A program made the position numbers and the translations under genes. Source: Paenibacillus sp. FSL R5-0517 (lineage in GTDB: Bacteria; Bacillota; Bacilli; Paenibacillales; Paenibacillaceae). Taken from it: a stretch of DNA of 64,000 nucleotides. Positions within the stretch are counted from its first letter, which is position 1, and the number at the start of each line of letters is the position of its first letter. The stretch spans positions 1,364,001 through 1,428,000 of the forward strand of contig NZ_CP150235.1 of the NCBI RefSeq assembly GCF_037974355.1, given 5' to 3'. Shown here piece after piece: positions 26,348-35,097 of this stretch. A model generated the notes under the pieces. The model was given only the letters and a program-made list of their open reading frames with translations, did no database searches and was not told where the DNA came from.

Positions 26348-26524
26348 GTAACCCGCGAGCGCGATAAGAGCGAGCTGCTGAACCAAAGGTGCACAAGCAG
26401 TGAGGGGGAGGAAGGAGTCGCAGGAGCGAGTTTGGCATCCGATTTCAACCGCCAGGAGCGGTGGAAAAAGAAATCGGAGGACAAGAGAGCACCAAGGCCC
26501 TCCCACCCCTGAACGTCCGCAGTG
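26348..26524 (+). repeat. Purine-rich GC-rich repeat, copy A (core only)
   Basis: A core of about 177 bases starting GTAACCCGCGAGCGCG and ending near GAACGTCCGCAGTG. It is over 85% identical by eye to copies B and C. It starts 15 bases after the arabinanase stop. It lacks the 70-base leader of the other copies. Confidence 0.85.
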
Positions 26525-26634
26525 TATTCCAAATATTCCCTGTTAAGGCGCGCTAACGCACAAGACATTGCTGCTAATAAACATTCAAGATGCATTTATA
26601 CTGGCCAATGTCTGAGGCCAATCAAGTACTTAAA

Positions 26635-26880
26635 TATGGGGGAGTTGACCCTGCGAAGCGGTCAACCCCATTAGACCGAGCCAATATAAGGCTCGAGTGA
26701 GGTTGTAACCCAGCGAGCGCGATAAGAGCGAGCTGCTGAACCAAAGGTGCACAAGCAGTGAGGGGGAGGAAGGAGCCGCAGGAGCGAGTTTGGCATCCGA
26801 TTTCAACCGCCAGGAGCGGTGGAAATCGGAGGACAAGAGAGCGCCAAGGCCCTCCCACCCCCGAACGCCCGCTGTGCACC
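26635..26880 (+). repeat. Purine-rich GC-rich repeat, copy B
   Basis: A 70-base leader with two hairpins (GTTGACC/GGTCAAC at 26644-26666 and GAGCC/GGCTC at 26678-26694), then the core from 26705. The core contains the nested palindrome CCGATTT...CCGC/GCGG...AAATCGG. The plus strand is strikingly rich in A and G. Confidence 0.85.
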
Positions 26881-26916
26881 AAAGCTGGCCTATAGCTCTG
26901 CGGCCAGCTCTGTATA

Positions 26917-27170
26917 CATGGGGAGAGTTGACCCAGCGAAGCGGTCAACCCCATTAGACCGAGCCAATATAAGGCTCGAAGTGAGGTTGTAACCCAGCGA
27001 GCGCGGTAAGAGCGAGCTACTGAACCAAAGGTGCACAAGCAGTGAGGGGGAGGAAGGAGTCGCAGGAGCGAGTTTGGCATCCGATTTCAACCGCCAGGAG
27101 CGGTGGGAAAAGAAATCGGAGGACAAGAGAGCACCAAGGCCCTCCCACCCCTGAACGTCCGCTGTGCACC
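26917..27170 (+). repeat. Purine-rich GC-rich repeat, copy C
   Basis: Leader plus core from 26989, 284 bases after the matching point of copy B, and nearly identical to it. It ends about 80 bases before the next gene's start. Minus-strand frames run open through all three copies but share no known protein motif. Confidence 0.85.
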
Positions 27171-27252
27171 ATGTCTTGCCTGTTCTTTTCACGTATGCGT
27201 TACATCCTCAACTCCGAGCCATCACACACACATTTGAAAGGGGAGCATTCCC

Positions 27253-28233
27253 ATGACAGATTCCATTACCTTTACTAATCCCATTCTGGAGCAGCGTGCT
27301 GATCCGTGGGTGTACCGTCATACAGACGGCTACTATTATTTTTCCGCTTCCGTACCAGCCTTTGACCGGATCGAGATCCGGAGAGCAGAGACGTTGGAAG
27401 AGTTAAGAGATGCTGAGCCGGTAACGGCTTGGACCAAGCGTGACACGGGGCCGATGAGTGCCAACATTTGGGCACCGGAGATTCATTTTATCGATGGCAA
27501 ATGGTACATACATTACGCTGCGGCTCATACCAGTGAGACCAACGAAGGTCTGTTTGATCACCGGATGTATGTGCTGGAGAACGATTCTACGAATCCACTC
27601 GAAGGGGAGTGGGTAGAAAAGGGACAGATCTATACACGCTGGGAATCATTTGCGCTGGATGCAACGACCTTTGAACATAAGGGAATCCGCTATCTGGTCT
27701 GGGCACAGAAAGATCCCGATATCGTGGGTAACTCGAACCTCTACATTGCCGAAATGGAAAACCCATGGACGCTACGCGGCGAACAGGTCATGATCTCTAC
27801 GCCGGAGTATGATTGGGAAATCATCGGCTTTAAAGTGAATGAAGGCCCTGCGGTGATGCATCGCAATGGACGGTTATTTATTGGATACTCGGCGAGCGCG
27901 ACCGACTACAATTATTGTATGGGTTTGCTCACCGCAGATGAAGATGCCAACCTGCTTGATCCGGCGAGTTGGGTGAAGTCACCCAAGCCGGTGTTCCAGA
28001 CCTGTGAAGCGAACGGACAGTACGGTCCAGGTCATAACAGCTTTACTGTATCACCAGATGGCAAGACGGATATCTTGATCTATCATGCGCGTAATTACAA
28101 AGATATCGAGGGCGATCCATTGTATGATCCAAACCGTCACGCCCGTGCTCAAGTGATTGGCTGGCGTGAAGATGGCACACCTGATTTTGGTGTTCCGGTA
28201 CCGGATGGAAAAACAGTAGCAGAAACGAAATAA
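27253..28233 (+). CDS. Cytoplasmic GH43 alpha-L-arabinofuranosidase
   Basis: A 326-residue GH43 enzyme without a signal peptide. Predicted catalytic residues are Asp in LEQRADPWVYR near 16, Asp in FALDATTFEHKG near 135, and Glu in NEGPAVMHRNG near 198. SANIWAPEIHFIDGKWYIHYAA and GPGHNSFTVSPDGKTDILIYHARNY resemble subfamily 26-type exo-arabinofuranosidases, which remove arabinose from the ends of arabino-oligosaccharides. GGGGAG precedes ATG 27253. It completes the pathway of secreted arabinanase, importer and intracellular arabinofuranosidase. A terminator follows. Confidence 0.85.
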   Translation: MTDSITFTNPILEQRADPWVYRHTDGYYYFSASVPAFDRIEIRRAETLEELRDAEPVTAWTKRDTGPMSANIWAPEIHFIDGKWYIHYAAAHTSETNEGLFDHRMYVLENDSTNPLEGEWVEKGQIYTRWESFALDATTFEHKGIRYLVWAQKDPDIVGNSNLYIAEMENPWTLRGEQVMISTPEYDWEIIGFKVNEGPAVMHRNGRLFIGYSASATDYNYCMGLLTADEDANLLDPASWVKSPKPVFQTCEANGQYGPGHNSFTVSPDGKTDILIYHARNYKDIEGDPLYDPNRHARAQVIGWREDGTPDFGVPVPDGKTVAETK

Positions 28234-28257
28234 GATGTAGTATGTCTTTTCAATACG

Positions 28258-28301
28258 AGAGCCCTTGGTTAGCGAGTGATGCTGATTTAAGGGCTCTTTT
28301 G
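28258..28301 (+). terminator. Terminator of the arabinan locus
   Basis: A perfect 9-bp stem AGAGCCCTT/AAGGGCTCT (28258-28266, 28289-28297) with a 22-base loop and a T-run. Confidence 0.75.
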
Positions 28302-28431
28302 TATGGAAAACGATAGGAAAGAGCGGTATGGGTGTCAATGTGTTGGATATAAAACAAAGCAACCACAACGATGATTTCTGCGTATGAGAAAGATACAGAT
28401 TACGATGCACAACCTATTAGGAGGATTATAT

Positions 28432-29277
28432 ATGGATTCACGCGAAACCTTGGACCAGGAACTGGAACAGATTTTGAAATGGGAAAAACAACAGAAGGAC
28501 TTGTTTATATGGGATAAAATTGGGCGTTTGCCCTTTGCGATGTTGGATAAAGTGATGCCTAAAGCGTTAAAACAGAAAATTGGAGATTCCCTGAATGACG
28601 TTGGGCAGTATGTCCAGCATGGGGGAAAGTTCCTCGTACAGAAGAAAAAAGTAGCTAAGCTGCTGCAAGAGGAAGCCGAGAAGTCCGGTTATTCCATGAT
28701 AGATACGACCTATCGTTTGGAGCAGGAAGCTGAAACCGAGGGCACAACGAAGATTCATAGTGTGGAAAAGTTGCCGCTTCAAGTGTTGGACCAGGTGGCT
28801 GATAACATTACCGAGAGTCGAACCAAATTTGCTGCGGCACAGGGTGCAGCTACAGGTTTTGGTGGCATTGTAACTATTGCAGCAGATATTCCGATGGTGA
28901 TGGGACTTTCCCTGAAGGTGCTTCAGGAGATGGCGCTATGTTACGGCTATGATCCAGATGAACCGCTGGAGCGCATCTTTATTGTGAAATGTCTGCAATT
29001 CTCATCCGCTGATATCGTAGGCAAGAAAGCGATCATTGAAGAACTCGCCGCATACGACGACCCGGACAAGCCGATTGAAGTGGTATCGCAGATGCAGGGC
29101 TGGCGAGAAGTTTTTAATTCCTATAGTGAATCCTTTGGCTGGAAGAAGCTGTTCCAGCTCATTCCAATTGCCGGCATGGTGTTTGGATCAGTGAGCAACA
29201 AAAATACGATCCGGGATGTAGCGGAGGCAGGCAAAATGCTGTACAAAAAACGTCTGATCCTTCAGCGTTTGAAGTAA
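28432..29277 (+). CDS. EcsC-family protein
   Basis: A 281-residue soluble protein matching the EcsC family: charged N-terminal helix, then TGFGGIVTIAADIPMVMGLSLKVLQEMALCYGYDP near the middle and FQLIPIAGMVFGSVSNKNTIRDVAEAGKMLYKKRLI at the end. EcsC was named for its place in the Bacillus ecsABC operon, and its function is not known. Here it stands alone. The frame opens at 28384, but ATG 28432 has AGGAGGA at good spacing. Downstream lies a repeat-rich gap. Confidence 0.83.
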   Translation: MDSRETLDQELEQILKWEKQQKDLFIWDKIGRLPFAMLDKVMPKALKQKIGDSLNDVGQYVQHGGKFLVQKKKVAKLLQEEAEKSGYSMIDTTYRLEQEAETEGTTKIHSVEKLPLQVLDQVADNITESRTKFAAAQGAATGFGGIVTIAADIPMVMGLSLKVLQEMALCYGYDPDEPLERIFIVKCLQFSSADIVGKKAIIEELAAYDDPDKPIEVVSQMQGWREVFNSYSESFGWKKLFQLIPIAGMVFGSVSNKNTIRDVAEAGKMLYKKRLILQRLK

Positions 29278-29339
29278 TATTAGAGAAAACGTACTAAACG
29301 TAATATTACAGAAGAATACTATATAGGTTCGATTTAACA

Positions 29340-29487
29340 TTTACACAATAACGGAGAGGACAGAAAGAACCTGAAGAAGCGAAGCTTGCGCCTGTATTCC
29401 CGGATTTCCCCCTTTAGAAGAGGGATCAAAAAATCTGGGAATAACAGCGATCGGAAGGTTGTTCTGTCATCGGAGTGTCCGTGTAAA
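29340..29487 (+). repeat. Dispersed palindromic repeat (family R2), copy 1
   Basis: About 148 bases. The outer ends pair (TTTACAC at the start, GTGTAAA at the end). GAGAGGACAGAA pairs with TTCTGTCATC just inside, and the centre TATTCCCGGATTT pairs with AAATCTGGGAATA. The last 35 bases (ATAACAGCGATCGGAAGGTT, then a TTCTGTCATCGGAGTG end) are almost invariant among copies. Confidence 0.8.
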
Positions 29488-29507
29488 TATTCTTTATATG
29501 AAGCTAT

Positions 29508-29612
29508 ATAGCGTGTCTGACAACTCCAAAGAAGCTGATTTTCCACATTTTCGTTCCATGAAGGAAGTTTTCCAAAGGCGTGCTAGGGCACATAAATGGA
29601 AAATGACGCAGC
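29508..29612 (+). mobile_element. Degenerate MITE-like element (family R3), one end
   Basis: GCGTGTCTGACAACTCCAAA begins about 105 bases that align with the reverse complement of the element at 34799-34982 (TTTTCGTTCCATGAAGGAAG, GGCGTGCTAGGGCACA, AAATGACGCAGC). The second terminal repeat cannot be found clearly, so this copy is decayed. Confidence 0.6.
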
Positions 29613-29753
29613 ATATCATCCGATAAAAAATACGGTGATGGTATTTCTTGAGTTTGAAGATGTGAAGGAACTGCATACAGCCCGGGTTAACAGCGTTGTG
29701 ATGTGAGACATGAGTGATATGGTTGAGGATCATTACGAGAAAATCTAAATATA

Positions 29754-29806
29754 ACAAAAAGGGTTCCTGCCGAACTGTAAATACAGAGTTGGCGGAACTC
29801 CTTTTG
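29754..29806. terminator. Imperfect bidirectional hairpin with T-runs
   Basis: Arms AAAAAGGGTTCCTGCC and GGCGGAACTCCTTTTT pair with two bulges, with T-rich flanks on both strands. It ends the repeat zone that follows the EcsC gene. Confidence 0.5.
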
Positions 29807-30143
29807 TTGTTATGGTTTAAATTGTTAATTTAGACTTCAAATGTAGTGATTAAAGTGAAGTCTAACGAACTCAGCAGACGTTATTTGGCGATGTTTAACT
29901 CATCCTGATTTCTAAAGAATCTCAGACACGTTATTTACTCATTTCACACGCACATCCCAAGGTTCTCAGCCGTTTTCTCGGGAATAGCGTTACTCAGATT
30001 CATTAGATTACGAAATATGTGATATTCGTTCAAATAAGGGCTATCAGGTTCTTTAGCACAGCTAACGTCTTATAAGGGCGATGCTGCCACGCAAGGATTG
30101 GATTTAATATAGAATGAAAAGTGGACACCTATTGATGTAATTT
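29807..30143. other. Intergenic region without recognisable genes
   Basis: About 340 bases up to the stop of the minus-strand exporter gene. No ORF with a ribosome site, no clear terminator and no repeat matching other parts of the window were found. Confidence 0.5.
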
Positions 30144-31418
30144 TTACTCTTCGCTACCGTTTTCTTTGGCCCAGATATTCAGCAATTTATCGGATGGAAG
30201 CAGGAATGTGAAGATCCCTAGCAGGGGCAGGAAGCTGCACATTTGCATCACGGGTGATACACCGAAAACGTCAATCCAGTTCCCTAGCACGAGTGCACCC
30301 AGCCCCCCCATACCAAATGCCAGACCTGTGATCAGACCGGAAACCGTTCCGATTTTGCCTGGAATCAGCATTTGTGCATATACCACCGTAACCGAGAAGC
30401 TGGATAACATGATAAAACCAATAATGGTTAGCAGTACACCTGTCCAGAACAGATTCGCATAAGGTAACAACAGAGCAAGTGGAGCAGCTCCGGCCATGGA
30501 CAGGAAGATCAGATTACGTTTGCCGAACCGATCCGCAAGAGGTCCTCCGAAGAACGTACCGAGTGCTCCTGCAGCCAGGAACAGGAAGATATAGATCTGT
30601 GCGTCCTCTGTGGACAATCCAAAGGTATCTTTCAGATTAAACGCGTAGAAGCTGCCAATGGAAGCGATATACCAGGAACGAACAAAGACGAGCAAGATCA
30701 ATAGCGTAATGGCGGCAGTGATCTTTTTGCGCAATGCTGGATTGGGTGCACGCCGGGCAGCAGCTTGTCTACGCAGATATCCACCCGATTGCAGCATGCG
30801 TCCATACCAACGGGCGATGTAGATCTGAACGGCGATTCCCATGGCGGCAATGCCTGTAAATCCAATAGCACCGAACAATCCAAACGGGATAAAGATCCAG
30901 CGTGTAAGCAATGGGGCAAGAGACTGCCCCGCGTTACCGCCCACTTGGAAGATGGACTGTGCCAGTCCACGGCGCTGACCGGCAGCCATATGGGATACCC
31001 GCGAACCTTCCGGGTGGAAAGCGGCAGAACCCAGACCGACAAAGATAACGGATATCAGGACAGCCATATAACTGTCAGCAAAGGCCAACAGCAACATGCC
31101 TGTAAATGTAAAACCCATACCGATGGGTAGAATGGACGGCGTTGGTTTTTTATCAGCAAACCAGCCTACGACAGGCTGCATAATGGATGCGGTAAAGTTG
31201 ATCGCAAAAGAAATCCATCCGATCTGAGTATACGTGAGGTGCATCGAGTCTTTCAGAATCGGGAAAATAGCTGGAATGACCGACTGGATCGAATCATTGA
31301 ACAGATGAACCAGACTGATCGCAATAAGTATCCGGTAAACGGTGCTTTGTGCATCCAATCCGGGTGGGGCTTTCGAACGCGCTGCGGCGTCCTTGGATAA
31401 TGAGGTTTGTGTAGACAT
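30144..31418 (-). CDS. MFS exporter, fosmidomycin-resistance (Fsr) type
   Basis: A 424-residue, 12-helix major-facilitator protein. HLFNDSIQSVIPAIFPILKDSMHLTYTQIGW after the first helix and FVGLGSAAFHPEGSRVSHMAAGQRRGLAQSIFQVGGNAGQSLAPL are hallmarks of the Fsr family, which exports fosmidomycin and related small molecules. GTFFGGPLADRFGKRN is the second-half MFS signature. ATG at 31418 has AGGAG eight bases upstream, and the longer frame adds nine residues. It is a single gene with no obvious regulator nearby. Natural substrate unknown. Confidence 0.87.
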   Translation of the reverse strand: MSTQTSLSKDAAARSKAPPGLDAQSTVYRILIAISLVHLFNDSIQSVIPAIFPILKDSMHLTYTQIGWISFAINFTASIMQPVVGWFADKKPTPSILPIGMGFTFTGMLLLAFADSYMAVLISVIFVGLGSAAFHPEGSRVSHMAAGQRRGLAQSIFQVGGNAGQSLAPLLTRWIFIPFGLFGAIGFTGIAAMGIAVQIYIARWYGRMLQSGGYLRRQAAARRAPNPALRKKITAAITLLILLVFVRSWYIASIGSFYAFNLKDTFGLSTEDAQIYIFLFLAAGALGTFFGGPLADRFGKRNLIFLSMAGAAPLALLLPYANLFWTGVLLTIIGFIMLSSFSVTVVYAQMLIPGKIGTVSGLITGLAFGMGGLGALVLGNWIDVFGVSPVMQMCSFLPLLGIFTFLLPSDKLLNIWAKENGSEE

Positions 31419-31622
31419 GTACAATTCTCCTTTGGTCGCGGTCACGAGGGATCAGCGCCTGATGTTGTATTCTATGCGTGTAAGCATATTGTTACATAAT
31501 AGGATAGATTGATTGGACCGACAAGGGGAACAAGAGAAAACGTACATTTACAAAAGAAATGTATTACTTTAGACTTCATAATAATAAATTCCATATTTTA
31601 GAATGAAAAGGAAAGGGGAGGG

Positions 31623-31841
31623 ATGGCATTGAAATCCTTATCGCCTTATGAATCAGCTCGACGTGAACTGGTAATGACCATTGTATATATGGCTGTAATC
31701 ACGTTTCAGGCTCTCTATGTTGCACCGAAATCTCTATCTGCTGCTATCGTCATATTTATCATTTTTCAATCGATTGGTGTTCTGATGTTGAGACATTACG
31801 TTAAAAAAGTCAAAGAACTGAAGGAAGATCAATCTACTTGA
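31623..31841 (+). CDS. Small membrane protein of unknown function
   Basis: A 72-residue protein with two predicted membrane helices (about residues 17-33 and 40-57) and a basic, Lys-rich C-terminal tail. AAAGGGGAGGG directly abuts the ATG, so the TTG six bases later (31629) may be the real start. A terminator follows at 31893. I do not recognise the family. Confidence 0.6.
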   Translation: MALKSLSPYESARRELVMTIVYMAVITFQALYVAPKSLSAAIVIFIIFQSIGVLMLRHYVKKVKELKEDQST

Positions 31842-31892
31842 AATTGACTCCAAACTTAGGATTGAGACACGGAGGTTCTACAGGTTTATACT

Positions 31893-31931
31893 AAAAAGCC
31901 GAACTTCTTCAGATGGAAGAGTTCGGCTTTT
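31893..31931. terminator. Bidirectional terminator after small gene and queF
   Basis: An 11-bp stem AAAAGCCGAAC/GTTCGGCTTTT (31894-31904, 31921-31931) with further pairing inside. T-runs flank it on both strands, so it should end both the plus-strand small gene and the minus-strand que operon. Confidence 0.85.
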
Positions 31932-31978
31932 GGCATTCAATGATTCTATTTTATAGAGATTGCATGAACCAGACTACT

Positions 31979-32470
31979 TTAACGATTATCAATCGTCTCT
32001 GGATACATATCATGATTCATCATGCGGTGGTCGGCCATCTGCTCGTACTTCGTTCCCGGCTTACCATAGTTTGTATAAGGGTCAATGGAAATACCACCGC
32101 GCGGTGTGAATTTGCCCCATACTTCAATGTAGCGCGGGTCCATCAGCTTGATCAGGTCGTTCATGATGATATTCACACAATCCTCGTGGAAGTCACCATG
32201 GTTGCGGAAGCTGAACAGGTACAGCTTGAGTGATTTGCTCTCGACCATTTTGATATCAGGAATGTAGCTAATATAGATCGTTGCAAAGTCTGGCTGCCCC
32301 GTAATCGGGCACAGGCTGGTGAACTCCGGGCAGTTGAATTTAACAAAATAATCACGGTACGGATGTTTGTTATCAAAGCTCTCCAGAATGCCCGGATCGT
32401 ACTCAAACGTATATTTTACGTTCTGGTTGCCTAGCAACGTCACATCTTGCATCTCATCAGGTTGTCTCAT
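31979..32470 (-). CDS. queF: NADPH-dependent 7-cyano-7-deazaguanine reductase
   Basis: Reduces preQ0 to preQ1, the last step before insertion into tRNA for queuosine. The 163-residue protein is of the short YkvM type. The catalytic Cys54 lies in [21 protein letters not shown], and the family-specific [24 protein letters not shown] follows with the conserved His and Glu. AGGAG is about 13 bases before the ATG, which is long but acceptable. It is the last gene of queC-queD-queE-(micro-ORF)-queF, after which the terminator at 31893 lies. Confidence 0.95.
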   Translation of the reverse strand: MRQPDEMQDVTLLGNQNVKYTFEYDPGILESFDNKHPYRDYFVKFNCPEFTSLCPITGQPDFATIYISYIPDIKMVESKSLKLYLFSFRNHGDFHEDCVNIIMNDLIKLMDPRYIEVWGKFTPRGGISIDPYTNYGKPGTKYEQMADHRMMNHDMYPETIDNR

Positions 32471-32551
32471 CGGTTATTAAGCGCTCCTTGTTTCCGTCAA
32501 AGCCCGAAGCTTCGCGGTATATATGAATAGGCCGTCTTCAATCTTGCCTGT

Positions 32552-32620
32552 TTAATTCTCTTCATTGTCTGAGGACATTTCGTTCTCGTCCATGCCGCCC
32601 ATTCCACCCATACTGCCCAT
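32552..32620 (-). CDS. Possible 22-residue Met/Gly-rich micropeptide between queE and queF
   Basis: An ATG overlaps the queE stop codon by one base (TAATG at 32618-32622), an arrangement typical of translational coupling. The frame runs 22 codons: MGSMGGMGGMDENE, then a Ser/Asp/Glu/Asn tail. It fills much of the otherwise empty 149-base gap. It is too short to judge by composition, and no family is known to me. Confidence 0.35.
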   Translation of the reverse strand: MGSMGGMGGMDENEMSSDNEEN

Positions 32621-33393
32621 TAGACGCCGCGTTTGTTGCCCCATACCAACGTATGAAGCTGTGGAAGCACACGAACATCATTCAGGTCATCAGATGCACT
32701 GACTTGGTCAATCAGCCACTCATAACGAACAAGCAGTGAGGACGCCAGATCTGGCGTATCGGCGGAAGTCACATCCGGGTTCCCGGTTTGTAAAAATAGA
32801 TCCGTGCCCGGATATCGTGCATGCACACGGCGGGCATAGCCCAGGTCTGTCTCATCGAAGATCACGATCTTCAGACTATGGCTTCGTTCTGCCGGGCCAG
32901 CGGCTAGCCGTCCGATCAGATCATCCAGCACGGACCAATCCGTGTCCATGCCGGAGCTGGGTGGCTTGGGCGAGACGGTGACTTCGTCAATGTCCGCCAG
33001 CCAAGGCTGCCAGCGGGAGCCCTGCGTCTCCACCGCGGTGCGGATGCCGTTCTCCCGCAGCAGGGCAACCAACCCGCCCAGCGAAGCGAGCAGGGCGGGA
33101 TTACCGCCGGAGATGGTGACATGGGAGAAACGCGTGCCGCCAACGCGGCGCAATTCTTCCCATACGCCCTCCGGCGTAATCATCTGGATCTGGTCCTTGC
33201 CACTGCCGTCCCAGGTAAAGGCCGAGTCGCACCAGGAGCAGCGATAATCGCAACCCGCGGTGCGAACAAACATCGTTTTTTGCCCGATGACCATGCCTTC
33301 GCCTTGAACCGTCGGACCAAAAATCTCCATCACAGGGATGCGAGCCTCTTGGTTACGTTCACGCGACGGCCCATGTTCTACAACACTACTCAT
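32620..33393 (-). CDS. queE: 7-carboxy-7-deazaguanine synthase (radical SAM)
   Basis: Ring-contracting radical-SAM enzyme making CDG from 6-carboxytetrahydropterin. The cluster motif CDYRCSWCD (CxxxCxxC) is at about residues 48-56, preceded by EIFGPTVQGEGMVIGQKTMFVRTAGC. TISGGNPAL matches the SAM-binding GGxP region. The 257-residue length is normal for Gram-positive QueE. ATG 33393 is preferred over the TTG one codon earlier. It overlaps the queD end by eight bases. The DNA of its middle part is visibly more GC-rich than the rest of the operon. Confidence 0.95.
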   Translation of the reverse strand: MSSVVEHGPSRERNQEARIPVMEIFGPTVQGEGMVIGQKTMFVRTAGCDYRCSWCDSAFTWDGSGKDQIQMITPEGVWEELRRVGGTRFSHVTISGGNPALLASLGGLVALLRENGIRTAVETQGSRWQPWLADIDEVTVSPKPPSSGMDTDWSVLDDLIGRLAAGPAERSHSLKIVIFDETDLGYARRVHARYPGTDLFLQTGNPDVTSADTPDLASSLLVRYEWLIDQVSASDDLNDVRVLPQLHTLVWGNKRGV

Positions 33394-33877
33394 CAATCAT
33401 CCACTCCCGTCTCGCTTCCGCGTAACTGGTTGGTGTCTCGAAGAGCCTTACAAACTCTGTCCGTCCGCCGTCGGTTAGCCCAACATATGGCTCTGTCTGA
33501 AGCGCATGTTCCATCTGTTCGAACAGCCAAACGACCATATTTTCAGCCGTTGTATTCATTAAAGGAAGTGACTCGTTGAGGTACTGATGATCCAGATAAC
33601 CCTCAATCTGAGTTTTCCATATATCCTTGATATGTCCAAAATCAACTGTCAGCCCGGTTTCACCCGGATAACCGCTGATGCCAAATATCACTTTATACGT
33701 ATGACCGTGCAAGTTCTTGCACTTGCCTTCATAACAATGCAGATGATGTGCCGCGTCAAAGGTGAATTCTTTGCTTACAAGCACACGTTTACGGTGATAG
33801 CGCAGCTGGGTGGGTAGAATATCTTCACCTATTCGTTGCAGATGCTCCACAATACGGAATGTTCCCGGCTCTCTCAT
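33386..33877 (-). CDS. queD: 6-carboxy-5,6,7,8-tetrahydropterin synthase
   Basis: Converts dihydroneopterin triphosphate to 6-carboxytetrahydropterin. The zinc-binding His residues are in [24 protein letters not shown], together with the catalytic Cys (KCKNLHGH). [21 protein letters not shown] and PTAEN-like [14 protein letters not shown] follow. About 30 extra residues precede the usual start region. ATG 33877 has GGGAG ten bases upstream and overlaps the queC stop by four bases, so the extension is probably real. Confidence 0.94.
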   Translation of the reverse strand: MREPGTFRIVEHLQRIGEDILPTQLRYHRKRVLVSKEFTFDAAHHLHCYEGKCKNLHGHTYKVIFGISGYPGETGLTVDFGHIKDIWKTQIEGYLDHQYLNESLPLMNTTAENMVVWLFEQMEHALQTEPYVGLTDGGRTEFVRLFETPTSYAEARREWMIDE

Positions 33878-34557
33878 CGTACATCCACTCCCGCCGATTC
33901 AGCAGCAGCACCTTGCTGTACATAACGATCCAGTCCGGCTTTGCGCAGTTTGCAAGCAGGGCATTCTCCGCATCCATCGCCAATTACGCCGTTATAACAG
34001 GTCAGGGTACGCTCACGCACATATTCGAAGGCACCGAGATCATCTGCCATCTTCCACGTTTGGGCTTTGTCCAGCCACATGAGCGGCGTATGAATGACAA
34101 ATGGGTAGTCCATCGAGAGATTAAGTGTCACATTCATTGACTTTACAAATGAATCCCGGCAATCCGGGTATCCGCTGAAATCCGTCTCACATACACCTGT
34201 AACCAGGTGACGAGCTCCTTTTTGTTTGGCCATAATGGCTGCAAAGCTGAGGAACAACAGATTCCGTCCATCCACAAATGTACTTGGCAGTTCGCCTTCT
34301 TCATGTGTAATTTCAACATCCGTGCGCGTGAGGGCATTGGGTGCAAGCTGGTTTAACAGGCTCATATCGAGAACCGTTTGCTGCACGCCCAGATCGCGAG
34401 CGATCTCGGAAGCACATTCAATCTCCAGCTTGTGGCGCTGACCGTAATCAAACGTAACAACCTCGACTTCGGCAAACTGTTGTTTGGCCCAGAACAGACA
34501 CGTGGTGCTATCCTGACCGCCGCTGAATACAACGACTGCTTTTTCTTCGTTCAACAT
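33874..34557 (-). CDS. queC: 7-cyano-7-deazaguanine synthase
   Basis: ATP-dependent conversion of CDG to preQ0. It has the PP-loop SGGQDSTT at about residues 12-19 and the C-terminal zinc site [24 protein letters not shown] is also typical. Length 227, as in Bacillus. AGAGG lies seven bases before the ATG at 34557. It is the first gene of the operon, and the upstream leader contains a pseudoknot-like element (34700-34744). Confidence 0.95.
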   Translation of the reverse strand: MLNEEKAVVVFSGGQDSTTCLFWAKQQFAEVEVVTFDYGQRHKLEIECASEIARDLGVQQTVLDMSLLNQLAPNALTRTDVEITHEEGELPSTFVDGRNLLFLSFAAIMAKQKGARHLVTGVCETDFSGYPDCRDSFVKSMNVTLNLSMDYPFVIHTPLMWLDKAQTWKMADDLGAFEYVRERTLTCYNGVIGDGCGECPACKLRKAGLDRYVQQGAAAESAGVDVR

Positions 34558-34699
34558 AAAAAAACCTCTCTATCTTCTTGAGATCAAACCATGCACGAAG
34601 GCATAGAGTGTCGGAAGAACAGAGAAGTTCATGAACTGGCATCCATCAAAAAACACACCTTCTCAATAACCGCTTCAAAAAAAGCAGCCATGAGCAAGT

Positions 34700-34744
34700 G
34701 TCCTTAGTTTTTTACGTACATTACGATAAGTAACGTGTACGCAA
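34700..34744 (-). promoter_or_regulatory. Possible preQ1-responsive leader of queC
   Basis: Minus-strand leader 143-187 bases before queC. A 5-bp stem CGUAC/GUACG encloses a 17-base loop, and CUUA in the loop can pair with UAAG in the 3' tail, giving an H-type pseudoknot. The tail GUAAAAAACUAAGGAC is almost identical to the tail of preQ1-I riboswitches. The stem-loop itself lacks the usual GGUUC/ACCC core, so the assignment is tentative. Confidence 0.35.
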
Positions 34745-34798
34745 GACTTATACTGACCATCACAAGGTCAAGTCTTATAGAGGGAGTTCGCGAACCTC

Positions 34799-34982
34799 TC
34801 CCATGCCGTAGGGCGTGTCTCAAAACTCGCTGAAGTGCATCTTTTACCACCTTTTCGCCCCATTCTGCGTCACTTTCCCTTGACGTGCCCCGGCACGCCT
34901 GCGGAAAACTTCCTTGCTTGGAACGAAAATTCGGCAAAATCTGCTTCCTTCGGAGTTCTCAGACACGCCCTATGGCACGGAT
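34799..34982. mobile_element. MITE-like element (family R3) with long terminal inverted repeats
   Basis: The ends (CCATGCCGTAGGGCGTGTCT and CCGTGCCATAGGGCGTGTCT read inward on opposite strands) match over about 27 bases with four differences. The whole is about 180 bases, has no ORF of its own, and is related to 29508-29612. The GGGCGTGTCTGA-type terminus is like that of several insertion sequences, so it may be moved in trans. Confidence 0.6.
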
Positions 34983-35097
34983 TTTCTTCTTCAATTGTCT
35001 GAACCATTATAACATGAAACCGCGTGGTGACCACCCCACTTGAGCACAGTGGCAGTTAATCGGTTGGCTTCATTAACTAACGGTCTATTTGATATGT

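Noticed and set aside
26348-27170. Possible CRISPR array
   Set aside because: The repeat units are 177-250 bases long and only three in number, with no short-repeat/spacer pattern.
26089-27192. Minus-strand ORFs of 100-168 codons through the tandem repeats
   Set aside because: They are repeats of one sequence in shifting frames, have no ribosome sites or known motifs, and the first overlaps the arabinanase gene.
34700-34744. Canonical preQ1-I riboswitch
   Set aside because: The tail matches but the stem-loop core does not, so it is kept only as a candidate, not called as the known class.
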